The notes below the pieces were generated by a model that did no database searches, was not told where the DNA came from, and saw only the letters and a program-made list of their open reading frames with translations. This document shows, one piece after another, positions 1-7,052 of a DNA stretch of 8,318 nt (position 1 is its first letter; each line of letters starts with the position of its first letter). The stretch is from JBCCRV01 sp047619315. Its GTDB lineage: Bacteria > Myxococcota_A > Polyangia > Polyangiales > Houyiibacteriaceae. The DNA lies in the NCBI GenBank assembly GCA_047619315.1, contig JBLHKB010000313.1:1-8318 (forward strand), given 5' to 3'. The position numbers were made by a program, and so were the translations under genes.

Positions 1-405
1 CGCGTCGATGGCCGTGCCCAAAGCGGCATCGAGCGCGTCCGACTCGTATCTCACGTGCGCGATCACTGAAAACGAGGAGGCCGGTAAGCTCACGCGCCCT
101 TCGACGCCGGTCGTTAGCGTATACCGCTCGGCGTCTGGCGCGCCGGACAGCTCGGTGTCCAGCCACGTGTCGAAGCTCCCTTCGACGCACGGCGCACCGT
201 CGCACCCGCGGTCGAGCCACTGCGAAAGGCGCGTGCAGATGGCGCCCTCGTCAAGCGGGAACACATAGACGCGCGTCTGGACGCGGTCGCTCGCGTCGAG
301 GGGGGCAGGGTCGACGAGCTCTACTCGGCTCTCCTCGACGACTGTGCAGGCGCCCATCCCCAACAAAGTCATGACGAACAAAAAGACCGGAAGTTCACTC
401 TTCAT
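1..405 (-). CDS. Putative lipoprotein, partial (C-terminus beyond left edge)
   Basis: An open minus-strand frame of 135 codons runs without a stop from ATG (405-403) to the window edge, so the protein is incomplete. The start is well supported: AGGAG lies 5 nt upstream (411-415). Residues 1-19 form a short signal peptide, with the hydrophobic stretch at residues 5-18. It ends in MGA-C, a usable but not classical lipobox with Cys20 as lipidation site. The residue after Cys is Thr, so nothing marks it for inner-membrane retention. The mature part is acidic, has Cys57, Cys68 and Cys73, and shows no domain I recognise. It begins 53 bp after the stop of the PEGA gene with no obvious terminator between, so it is probably the third gene of the activator operon. 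Function unknown; the gene call is fairly sure, the lipoprotein call moderate. Confidence 0.72.
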   Translation of the reverse strand, partial: MKSELPVFLFVMTLLGMGACTVVEESRVELVDPAPLDASDRVQTRVYVFPLDEGAICTRLSQWLDRGCDGAPCVEGSFDTWLDTELSGAPDAERYTLTTGVEGRVSLPASSFSVIAHVRYESDALDAALGTAIDA

Positions 406-440
406 TCGGACTCCTGAATAGGCGTTGGAGGGGATGGCGC

Positions 441-467
441 GTTCATTGGATGAGGTGTTCATTGGAT
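441..467. repeat. Imperfect 16-bp tandem duplication at the PEGA gene stop codon
   Basis: GTTCATTGGAT occurs at 441-451 and again at 457-467. The right copy contains the last codons and the TGA stop of the PEGA gene. The left copy is just downstream and repeats the same ATC-CAA-TGA. It looks like a small slippage duplication and has no evident function. Confidence 0.6.
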
Positions 468-1901
468 CACCAGCTCCTGCCGAGTGTCTCGGGTGAGGAC
501 CACGGCGGTGGCTGCCGCTGCGCCGGCGACGACGACGCCGATGCTCGCCCACACCCACCAAGGCACGCGTCGGCGAGCGTCCTCGGTCACGTTTAAGCGA
601 AGGGGCGCATCCTCGGGGAAGCGAACGATGACCTGCCCTAAGCGGTCAATACCGAACACAACGCAGTCGAGGTCCCCATCTATGTTCGGTGCCCGCAGGC
701 TCAGCTCTTGCCTCCCCGCTTCTGCGTCCTGTTCGCTGCGCGACTCACCGCACTCCCCTCGCAGAGCGCGCAGCTGACTGTCGGGATCCCGAAGGTTGAC
801 CTCCAATTCGAAGCGACGGCCCGGAGCCACCGCGGCAGGCGCTAGCACGGCGAGAGACACGGCCTCGGGCGGCCGGAGCGCTTCGCCCGCGAAGTCTGCA
901 GCGAGCGCCGCGAAAGGCTCGGGCTCCCATCGGGTGCGGGTACCCCGCGCCTGCCGCAAGATCTCCGTTTGTCCGGGGATCCTCTCCGTCACGACCACCT
1001 GTCCTTCTTCGATACGCGCCTCAACCACGCGTCGAAGGTCCAGAGCGCGCGCGACCAGGGCGAGAATGGGCGTGGGCATCACTTCACCGCGCCCCCACCG
1101 CGCAAGTATCAATGCCGCAAGCTGCGGTCCCTCCGCGGGCGTCAAGACGACGTCGACGCGCGCCGTGCCATCGACCACCGTCACGAGCTCGGCGCGGGGT
1201 GCGTACCCGAAGCGGGTGGCGGTCACCAAGTGCATGCCGGTACCGCGCACGAGCGCCGCTTCGCCGTCCGCGAGTCTCTGACCGTCGATGTGGACTTCGG
1301 CGTCCGCGGGAGAGCGGCCGACGGTGATTCGCCCCGCCGGGCCATTGCGAAGGCTTTGGCGAGCGGCGGCGATCGCGCGGATCACGGGACGCCCGTAGCG
1401 CGACGCGTCGACTCCGAAATCAGGACGAATCGTAAGCACGCTGTCAAGCGCCGCGCGAGCCGCCGCCGTCTCCTCGGCTGCTCGCAGCACGAGGTACTGC
1501 TCGAAGAACACGCGAGCCACAGACGCGGGCTCGGTTCCCGTCGGCGCTTCGAGTGCCATTCGGAGCGCCCGGTCATAGAACTCGTTCGCTCCTGCCAGGT
1601 CGAGTCGGACGTACGCGTCGCGGGCGGCCTCGAGCGCGGAGGCGAGACGGTCCTCAAGCGGCTCGGCATCCAGCGTGGCCGCATGCCGCCGAAGTTCGAA
1701 GTGTGCGGCGTCCGGCGTGACCGCGTCGGCGTCCAGCGCGGCGGTCAACGCGACGCGCAGAGGTGCCTCGCTGGTGGACAAAGTCTCCGCGACCCAGAGG
1801 AAACGGTCTTGTCCGAGTGCAAGGGTCGAGGGGAGCAGTGCGGATGTCGACGCTGCGATGGCCAGGCATAAAGGTGCGAAGCGCGCGAGCAACACCCTCA
1901 C
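459..1901 (-). CDS. TPR-like/PEGA-domain protein with C-terminal membrane anchor
   Basis: A 480-aa protein. Residues 1-29 look like a signal peptide (hydrophobic 8-29). Residues about 83-185 are Ala-rich helices resembling TPR repeats (DAYVRLDLAGANEFYDRAL). Residues about 190-255 form a PEGA domain: GRITVGRSPADAEVHIDG, then GTGMHLVTATRFGY, then VDVVLTP. A beta-rich region at about 345-440 precedes a transmembrane helix (WWVWASIGVVVAGAAAATAVVL, about 448-469) and a short tail. PEGA domains are surface-layer or envelope beta modules of unknown ligand, so an exported, membrane-tethered role is inferred. The start is GTG; its GTGA overlaps the activator's TGA stop by 4 bp, and GAGGA lies 5 nt upstream inside the activator gene, which indicates translational coupling. 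No enzymatic motif is visible. It may be a sensor or scaffold for the activator's signalling path, but that is a guess. Confidence 0.85.
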   Translation of the reverse strand: MRVLLARFAPLCLAIAASTSALLPSTLALGQDRFLWVAETLSTSEAPLRVALTAALDADAVTPDAAHFELRRHAATLDAEPLEDRLASALEAARDAYVRLDLAGANEFYDRALRMALEAPTGTEPASVARVFFEQYLVLRAAEETAAARAALDSVLTIRPDFGVDASRYGRPVIRAIAAARQSLRNGPAGRITVGRSPADAEVHIDGQRLADGEAALVRGTGMHLVTATRFGYAPRAELVTVVDGTARVDVVLTPAEGPQLAALILARWGRGEVMPTPILALVARALDLRRVVEARIEEGQVVVTERIPGQTEILRQARGTRTRWEPEPFAALAADFAGEALRPPEAVSLAVLAPAAVAPGRRFELEVNLRDPDSQLRALRGECGESRSEQDAEAGRQELSLRAPNIDGDLDCVVFGIDRLGQVIVRFPEDAPLRLNVTEDARRRVPWWVWASIGVVVAGAAAATAVVLTRDTRQELVIQ

Positions 1902-3202
1902 GAGTTTCCTCGGAGCTGATGCCGTTTCAGCACACGCTGAATATGACGGCGAGTGACGCCCGCGATCTTCGCAGCCTCGGTGACGCTTCCTCCGGTGCGT
2001 CGGAGTATCTCGAGGACGTAGGCGCGTTCAAACGTCGCCGTCCATGTCTCCATGGCCTCGTGGTAGGGCTTGCGCAGTAGGGACTGAAGCAGTCCATCGG
2101 GTTCGGCCACGGCAGAACGTTCGGCGGAATCCTGCCCATGCGCAAGCGCAAGCGCGCGTTCTACGGCGTTGCGAAGTTCCCGCACGTTTCCCGGCCACGC
2201 CTTCCGCTGCAGAGAGGCTAAGGTCGACGAGCTCGGCACGGGTCCATCTAGGCCTTTGGCGATGTGCCGCACCAACATCGGGATGTCGTCTACCCGGTGA
2301 CGAAGTGCGGGCAGCTCCAGCTCGACCACAGCTAGGCGGTAGTAGAGGTCTTCGCGGAACTGTCCCGTGTTGACGAGCGACGCCAGGTCGCGGTGCGTGG
2401 CGGCGAGGATCCGAACGTCCACCGACCGGGTGTGGTTCTCACCCACCCTGCGGACTTCCCGTCCCTCGAGCACGCGGAGGAGCTTTGGCTGAAGCTCCAA
2501 AGGCAGCTCGCCGATCTCGTCCAAGAAGAGAGTACCTCTATGCGCCGCCTCGAAGACACCTGCCCGGTCGCCGTGCGCCCCTGTGAATGCCCCCTTCGAG
2601 TGGCCGAAGAGTTCGGATTCGAGCAGCGAGGCCGCGATGGCCCCGCAGTCGAGCGTGAGGAACGGCCCCTCGCTTCGCTCCGAGAGCTGATGGAGCGCTT
2701 CGGCCGTCAGTTCCTTTCCGGTACCTGTCTCGCCTCGGATGAGCACGGTGGCCTCGCTCGGCGCTACACGTTCGATGATCGCGAAGACCTGGCGCATCGC
2801 CACGCTGCGACCGATCAACCGGCCGCACTGCTCGGAGGAGGACAAGGGGATCGAGACCGGCTCGTCGACGGGTGTAACCTGCAGAGTGGTTTGGCCGAGG
2901 GAGACCCTTGAGCCAGGCGCAAGCTGCGCGTCGAACACGGTGACACCATCAACGTGGGTCCCGTTACGCGAGTCGAGATCGCGGACGCGGGTCGCGGATG
3001 GACCCAGCGCGATTGTCATGTGGTGACGGGATACGGCGGGGTCTGTCAGCACGAGGTCGTTGTCCTTGGCGGTTCCAATCTTCAGTCGACCGGTTCGCGC
3101 GGTCACCTCTGCGCCGCGGTCGGGGCCGTTGACGACGACCACGCGAATCGATGGCAGACGAAGGACTTTCTGGCCTGCGATGAGTTCGGTTTGAGCTTCC
3201 AT
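1898..3202 (-). CDS. FHA-domain sigma-54-dependent transcriptional activator (enhancer-binding protein)
   Basis: A 434-aa protein from ATG 3202; numbering is from that start. Residues about 19-110 are an FHA domain (KIGTAKDNDLVL, SRHH, DLDSRNGTHVDG), which binds phosphothreonine. Residues about 127-350 are the sigma-54-interacting AAA+ domain: Walker A GETGTGKE (157-164), the sigma-54 contact loop GAFTGA (204-209), Walker B GTLFLDE (223-229), arginine-finger region FREDLYYRL (about 282-290) and WPGNVREL (336-343). The C-terminus (404-430) is a Fis-type helix-turn-helix, GSVTEAAKIAGVTRRHIQRV. All motifs needed to remodel sigma-54 holoenzyme are intact. There is no receiver domain, so control by a Ser/Thr kinase through FHA is inferred. 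A longer form starting at TTG 3214 is possible but has no ribosome site; ATG 3202 has a weak GGA 7 nt upstream. It heads a three-gene operon, and its own promoter has sigma-54 elements and paired palindromes, suggesting autoregulation. Confidence 0.95.
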   Translation of the reverse strand: MEAQTELIAGQKVLRLPSIRVVVVNGPDRGAEVTARTGRLKIGTAKDNDLVLTDPAVSRHHMTIALGPSATRVRDLDSRNGTHVDGVTVFDAQLAPGSRVSLGQTTLQVTPVDEPVSIPLSSSEQCGRLIGRSVAMRQVFAIIERVAPSEATVLIRGETGTGKELTAEALHQLSERSEGPFLTLDCGAIAASLLESELFGHSKGAFTGAHGDRAGVFEAAHRGTLFLDEIGELPLELQPKLLRVLEGREVRRVGENHTRSVDVRILAATHRDLASLVNTGQFREDLYYRLAVVELELPALRHRVDDIPMLVRHIAKGLDGPVPSSSTLASLQRKAWPGNVRELRNAVERALALAHGQDSAERSAVAEPDGLLQSLLRKPYHEAMETWTATFERAYVLEILRRTGGSVTEAAKIAGVTRRHIQRVLKRHQLRGNS

Positions 3203-3275
3203 GTGTTCGTCCAAGGTTCGAGAAGATTAGCTGACGGGGTAGTTTATTGGTACCGCGCGCAGGTAAGATTAATTA

Positions 3276-3291
3276 AGCAAGTCGCGTACCG
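3276..3291 (-). promoter_or_regulatory. Candidate sigma-54 promoter of the activator operon
   Basis: Read on the minus strand: CGGTACG-CGAC-TTGCT. Compared with the sigma-54 consensus TGGCACG-N4-TTGCW it has two mismatches, both in the -24 box, a perfect -12 TTGCT, and the invariant GG-N10-GC spacing. Transcription would start near 3265, giving a leader of about 60 nt to ATG 3202. Its setting upstream of a sigma-54 activator gene, downstream of paired palindromes, raises confidence. Confidence 0.75.
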
Positions 3292-3322
3292 CTTCGCTGG
3301 ACGCGCTCTTCGTGCCCTAAAT

Positions 3323-3380
3323 GCGACTTCCGGTTCGCGCTCGCGCGCCAGCCGGAAACACGCTGCGACCGCATGGTCGC
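3323..3380. promoter_or_regulatory. Paired enhancer-like palindromes upstream of the activator operon
   Basis: The distal site at 3365-3380, GCGACCGCATGGTCGC, matches GCGACC-N4-GGTCGC at 12 of 12 defined positions. Its palindrome extends to 11-bp arms (3360-3370 and 3375-3385). The proximal site at 3323-3338, GCGACTTCCGGTTCGC, matches at 10 of 12. Their starts are exactly 42 bp apart. Centres lie 95.5 and 53.5 bp upstream of the -12 C, the usual range for NtrC-like activator sites. Fis-type activators typically bind such palindromes as dimers; binding by the activator encoded next door is inferred. The distal hairpin could also help terminate the lipoprotein transcript. Confidence 0.75.
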
Positions 3381-3403
3381 AGCGTCCGCGCCACCCGCAG
3401 CGA

Positions 3404-3420
3404 CTCCCGACGGCCGGGAG
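3404..3420 (-). terminator. Weak hairpin after the Cys-rich lipoprotein gene
   Basis: CTCCCG (3404-3409) and CGGGAG (3415-3420) form a 6-bp stem with a 5-nt loop, 24 nt past the stop of the lipoprotein gene. There is no U-tract, so intrinsic termination is doubtful. It may only stabilise the 3' end. Confidence 0.3.
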
Positions 3421-3443
3421 CATACAAGAGCGGGCGCTGAGGC

Positions 3444-4163
3444 TCAGATTGCCGAAGGCTCGCCGGCCTGCCCTTGCGGTGCGAGGCGGCAGCAGTTTTC
3501 GTAGTCGCCGTCCGGACCGTTCGTGCCGCATGTGACTCCGCAGTTGACGGTGTCGCTGTGAAGCTTGCGCGCGCAACACTGAGCGCTAGCGACCTGTCCA
3601 GCGGGGCAGCTGCTGGGTTCCCCACACACGGTGTCATGCTCCTCTTGCGAATCCTCCGTGCACGCGAGGACCCTCCCTCCACACAGCAGGACGGCGGCTC
3701 CGGCTGCAAGGAATCCCAAGAGCGCGCTTTCTTGCGAGCCGATTCGACCGCCCATGCCCGCAACCACGGTGAGCTCTTCGACGCACCCGAGTTGCGCGCT
3801 GTACTCGCTCGACAAGCGCTCGAGCGTCGCGCTCGGCGCCGTGCTGAGTTCACCGACACGCTCTGCCAGTTCGTTGCCGGGGATCCCGAGCGCAAGGGCC
3901 TCGGCGAGGATCGCGTCTCCCTCGGCTCGTAGCTCAGCGGGCATCGAGTCGAAGGCGTCACGAACGATGTCGAGGTCGTCGAGTTGCTCAAGGCTCAGCT
4001 CCTCACCGGCGGCGGCAAGGCGCGCCGATTCGACATAGCGGTCGCAGGTCAAACTCTCCGCGTTAGCACCGGTGCTGGGCGCCTCGCCGCCAGCGCATCC
4101 AGCCGCGATGAAGGCCGCCAGCGCGGTGACCGAGAAAGAGAACGAAAATGAATGGGAGGTCAT
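3444..4163 (-). CDS. Cysteine-rich putative lipoprotein
   Basis: A 239-aa protein. The ATG at 4163-4161 has AAGGA 7 nt upstream. Residues 1-22 are a signal peptide ending in the lipobox AAG-C (Cys23), followed by Ala-Gly-Gly, consistent with outer-membrane sorting. Residues about 45-125 are acidic and helical. Residues about 147-161 (ALLGFLAAGAAVLLC) are hydrophobic enough to be buried or membrane-inserted. The C-terminal 80 residues hold ten cysteines in two similar blocks: C180-x5-C186-x9-CC(196-197) and C207-x4-C212-x11-CC(224-225). This suggests a duplicated disulfide-bonded module, which fits an exported location. I do not recognise the family. It is a single-gene unit with its own candidate sigma-54 promoter and paired palindromes, so it is probably a target of the activator encoded downstream. 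Confidence 0.85.
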   Translation of the reverse strand: MTSHSFSFSFSVTALAAFIAAGCAGGEAPSTGANAESLTCDRYVESARLAAAGEELSLEQLDDLDIVRDAFDSMPAELRAEGDAILAEALALGIPGNELAERVGELSTAPSATLERLSSEYSAQLGCVEELTVVAGMGGRIGSQESALLGFLAAGAAVLLCGGRVLACTEDSQEEHDTVCGEPSSCPAGQVASAQCCARKLHSDTVNCGVTCGTNGPDGDYENCCRLAPQGQAGEPSAI

Positions 4164-4252
4164 GAGGAGGTCCTTGCTTTGAATGTGAGCAACTCGGACG
4201 AGTCACCAGGAACAACCAGGAACGAAATGCCCCGCAGGTCACCTCCTCACAG

Positions 4253-4268
4253 TGCATTGACCGTGCCC
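4253..4268 (-). promoter_or_regulatory. Candidate sigma-54 promoter of the Cys-rich lipoprotein gene
   Basis: Read on the minus strand: GGGCACG-GTCA-ATGCA. It differs from TGGCACG-N4-TTGCW at two positions and keeps the exact GG-N10-GC spacing. The predicted start near 4242 gives a leader of about 78 nt before ATG 4163. Confidence 0.72.
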
Positions 4269-4310
4269 ACGGTTGCTTGCTCTGATTTGTAGGAGTTTCG
4301 TAGAGGAAGC

Positions 4311-4368
4311 GCGACCTCCCGGGCCCGCGAGGTCGAGTCAGGGAGGGGGCGCGCGACCGGGCGGTCGC
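4311..4368. promoter_or_regulatory. Paired enhancer-like palindromes upstream of the Cys-rich lipoprotein gene
   Basis: The distal site at 4353-4368, GCGACCGGGCGGTCGC, matches 12 of 12 defined positions. The proximal site at 4311-4326, GCGACCTCCCGGGCCC, matches 10 of 12, with both mismatches in its right arm. The starts are exactly 42 bp apart. Centres are 106.5 and 64.5 bp upstream of the -12 C, about one helical turn further than in the other two units, so the sites stay on the same face of the DNA. Confidence 0.75.
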
Positions 4369-4418
4369 CAGGGCCGTCCGCGCGCAGTGCGAACGATGCT
4401 CTCCGCGGACGCGCAGAA

Positions 4419-4445
4419 AGCCGAATGCGAAGGGCGCATTCGGCT
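4419..4445 (-). terminator. Intrinsic-terminator-like hairpin after the acylase gene
   Basis: A perfect 11-bp inverted repeat (AGCCGAATGCG at 4419-4429, CGCATTCGGCT at 4435-4445) with a 5-nt loop lies about 50 nt past the acylase TAG stop. On the minus strand the stem is followed by TTCTG, a short weak U-run. It also insulates the downstream lipoprotein promoter region. Between it and that promoter, 4376-4382 and 4404-4410 form a further 7-bp inverted repeat of unclear role. Confidence 0.6.
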
Positions 4446-4496
4446 CGTCTCTCATCGCACCGCCGACCGGCGGACCTGGGCGAATCGCGACTAGGG

Positions 4497-7025
4497 CTAG
4501 GGGGTCCGAGCCAGTACACGCCGTTCGACGATGTGGAGCCGACGTAGGTCCAGCGGCGCGTTCGGCATGCCACGGATGTCCCCGCGTCCCTTGAGCTCGA
4601 TGTTCCGGAGTTCGCTGTCAAAGCGTGGGCTTGAGGGACGTTCGGATAATCCTGGCGCCAGGAGCGCCCACGCGCCGTCGACATCCGAATAGTCGACGGT
4701 AAGGGGCCAGCTGCTTCCGTACGTCGACGCGATGGTCTCGAGGTGATCCTGCGGCAACGTCAGCAAGCGCGTGTGCGCCTCATCCAACGAACAGAGCTCG
4801 TCGTCGAGGGTAGGATCGAGGCACGCGAAGTCTCGTTGGTAGGCAACTGTGCGCGGAACGGATGTGACCCGTCGTGTCCAACCCGCTTCGCCCCAGCTGT
4901 CGGCCCATGCGGCCCCGTCCACGCCCGCGATCGCCCGGTCGATCGAGCGATAGAGCATCGCCGTCTCGAGCGTTCCCAGAACGCTAGCGTCGCGCCCGAA
5001 CTCGCGGAGGAAGCGCATGGCGCCGTAGAAACGTGCGCCCCATCTGCACATAAAGGGCTCCACGTTTGGACCCTGAGCGAGACCAGGAATTATCTGGGCG
5101 GCGAAGAGGTTGCCGGGCACGCGCTGGTCGACGCGACCGTCGCCAAGGCGAAACCACATCCGCAGGACGGTCAGAGCGCGCGCGGCGCGGTTTTCGGCGC
5201 GCGACAAAGGAAGGTCGTCACGGTCGGGGGGTATGGTCCCGCGCCGCTCGAGTTCCGTCAGTGCTTGCATCGCCCCGACGACAGCGAGGCTTGCGGAGTC
5301 CACGTGCAACGCGTGCAGCGTAGAGGTCGCGATGGGCCCCGACTGGACCAATCGTGCGAGGCGCTGGCGCAATTCGAAACTCCGGAACGTGTCTCCGCTC
5401 CCTTGGAAGCCCGCGTACACGACCGAGTCGTACCAGCTCCCGACGGTCAGGTGGTTACCGCTGAAGAGGTAGCCTTCCTCGGGGTCGATCACATGAGGGT
5501 TCCAGTCGAGATCGAGGAATTGGTCCCAGTCTTGGTCCGTCGTCGTCCCGTCGTAGGGGTAGCGACCCGTGGCGTCCATTCCCTCGATGACAAGGGGGGC
5601 GCGCTCGGGGATCATGAGCAGTGCGTGGTACCCGATGTGGGTCTCTCCATCGTCGTCGTCGACTCCTGCGTACAAACCATTGACGGTGGGACTCGACCAA
5701 CGGCGTAGAGCGTTCCGGTACTGCTCAAGGTTGTGGGCCCGCATCAGCTCGATACCCGCGAGGACCGAATGGTCCCCTTGGCGGCGCGCAGCCACGTGGC
5801 GAATTGCAAACGAGCGGCCGGCGGGGAGATTGTCCAGTGCGTCATCGAACACTGGGCCGAACACCGTCTGCTCGATGACTATCTCAACTGGCGAGCCACC
5901 GCGTACTCGAATGGCTTCCACGCGCATGTCGAACCGGCGAAGCTCTCCGTCGACCCAATACGTGCGCGGGTCGTCTCCGCGCCGGATCTCGAAGAGGTCC
6001 GCAGTGTCGCCTCCTCCTGCCGTCAGAGTCTGGGAAACATTTCGGCTGTAGAACATCGCCATGCCCGGAGAGCCGGCGAACCCTACACCTCGGACGTCGA
6101 TGGCTTCGTCGGCGACCACGATGTGGTGCTCGTACCATACCGATGGGGCCTCCAGCGAGAGCTGCGGCTCGCCGAAAAGGAGTGGCATTCCGCCTTCAAG
6201 GTGTCGACCCGCCACGACGAACCCCTGGCTGGCTTTCAAGGGTACGTCGGGACGCAGCTCACCGAGCCCGACTCTAGACGCGAAGGGACTGCGTCGACCA
6301 TCGCCGCCAGGCGGCCAGACGCCGTCGGCCGGTTCCTGCACAACGGCGGCTTCCTCGTCAAGCGTGTAGTCCGCGCAGGTCATCGGCGTGCAACCACCGT
6401 CTTCGCAATCGTTGAGTCGGTCGATCTCAAGCTGGGCAGCGGCCCGCGACGATCCGAACTTGTTCCCGACAGAGTCCCACCCGAGCAGCGTGTCCGCGAC
6501 CGTCCAGGGTTCGACGTGGACAATGCCGAACTCGTCGAAGGCGCTGCCGAGTGACCGACGCTCAGCGATCTGTGCGTTGATGCCTGCCGCGAACGACTCG
6601 AGCAAGCCGCGATGCTCGGCGCCCATCTCTTCTACAATGCGCTCCGCATGACGACTGAAGGCGAGCAGTCGCATCGCGTGGTCGGAATCGATCATGCGCG
6701 CGATCCCGTCGGCGCTCGTCGTTCCGTCCGCACGTTGCGCGAAGAACTCGGCGGTGCGCCCCTGCATCCGTGCGCGACGGGCGAACATTTGGAAAAGGCG
6801 GTCTTCCGCCTGAGCGAAACCAAGCCCGTGCATAGCGCTGCTAAGGTTTGAGGCGACGATGTGCGGAACGCCGTGGTCATCTCGCAGCAGCGTGACCTGA
6901 GCCGGCGAACTGGAAGTCGCGAGCGTACTGGGGGATGAGTTCGAGGCGTCGGGGCTTTGGCACCCCAAATTCAAGAGATCCAGGGGGAGGGCGAGGAGGA
7001 GGAGGAGGAGAGGAATATGTTTCAT
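4497..7025 (-). CDS. Penicillin acylase family (S45) lipoprotein, N-terminal nucleophile hydrolase
   Basis: An 842-aa protein, the usual size of an S45 precursor (alpha chain, spacer, beta chain). Residues 1-21 are a signal peptide ending in LNLG-C (Cys22), so a lipid-anchored exported enzyme is likely. The alpha-chain signature LLRDDHGVPHIVA...GLGFAQAEDRLFQM...GRTAEFF is at about 46-95. The predicted self-cleavage site is before Ser266 (KA|SQGFVVAGRH), followed by PLLFGEPQL and WYEHH. A downstream SGNH (Asn524) fits the oxyanion Asn. The family cleaves amide bonds of beta-lactams, acyl-homoserine lactones or related acyl amides; the substrate here cannot be read from sequence. Gln replaces the more common Asn after the nucleophile. 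I chose ATG 7025 rather than TTG 7040: GAAGG lies 5 nt upstream, and the candidate promoter would leave TTG almost no leader. It has its own sigma-54-like promoter and paired palindromes. Confidence 0.93.
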   Translation of the reverse strand: MKHIPLLLLLLALPLDLLNLGCQSPDASNSSPSTLATSSSPAQVTLLRDDHGVPHIVASNLSSAMHGLGFAQAEDRLFQMFARRARMQGRTAEFFAQRADGTTSADGIARMIDSDHAMRLLAFSRHAERIVEEMGAEHRGLLESFAAGINAQIAERRSLGSAFDEFGIVHVEPWTVADTLLGWDSVGNKFGSSRAAAQLEIDRLNDCEDGGCTPMTCADYTLDEEAAVVQEPADGVWPPGGDGRRSPFASRVGLGELRPDVPLKASQGFVVAGRHLEGGMPLLFGEPQLSLEAPSVWYEHHIVVADEAIDVRGVGFAGSPGMAMFYSRNVSQTLTAGGGDTADLFEIRRGDDPRTYWVDGELRRFDMRVEAIRVRGGSPVEIVIEQTVFGPVFDDALDNLPAGRSFAIRHVAARRQGDHSVLAGIELMRAHNLEQYRNALRRWSSPTVNGLYAGVDDDDGETHIGYHALLMIPERAPLVIEGMDATGRYPYDGTTTDQDWDQFLDLDWNPHVIDPEEGYLFSGNHLTVGSWYDSVVYAGFQGSGDTFRSFELRQRLARLVQSGPIATSTLHALHVDSASLAVVGAMQALTELERRGTIPPDRDDLPLSRAENRAARALTVLRMWFRLGDGRVDQRVPGNLFAAQIIPGLAQGPNVEPFMCRWGARFYGAMRFLREFGRDASVLGTLETAMLYRSIDRAIAGVDGAAWADSWGEAGWTRRVTSVPRTVAYQRDFACLDPTLDDELCSLDEAHTRLLTLPQDHLETIASTYGSSWPLTVDYSDVDGAWALLAPGLSERPSSPRFDSELRNIELKGRGDIRGMPNAPLDLRRLHIVERRVLARTP

Positions 7026-7052
7026 GGCGGCCTTCGTCAAAGTTCGCCATGT

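Noticed and set aside
969..1871. Plus-strand open frame of 300 codons
   Set aside because: It is antisense to the PEGA-domain gene, is Arg-rich and has no domain features.
3360..3385. Hairpin with 11-bp arms considered as an ordinary terminator of the lipoprotein gene
   Set aside because: There is no U-tract on either strand, and the same palindrome recurs at a fixed 42-bp pairing upstream of three promoters, so an operator role explains it better. A secondary effect on termination is not excluded.
4240..4250. CACCTCCTCAC, resembling the 16S rRNA 3' end
   Set aside because: Only a few bases match and there is no rRNA context; it is a chance match in a leader region.
4743..5708. Plus-strand open frame of 321 codons
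   Set aside because: It lies wholly inside the acylase gene on the opposite strand and is a product of high GC content.
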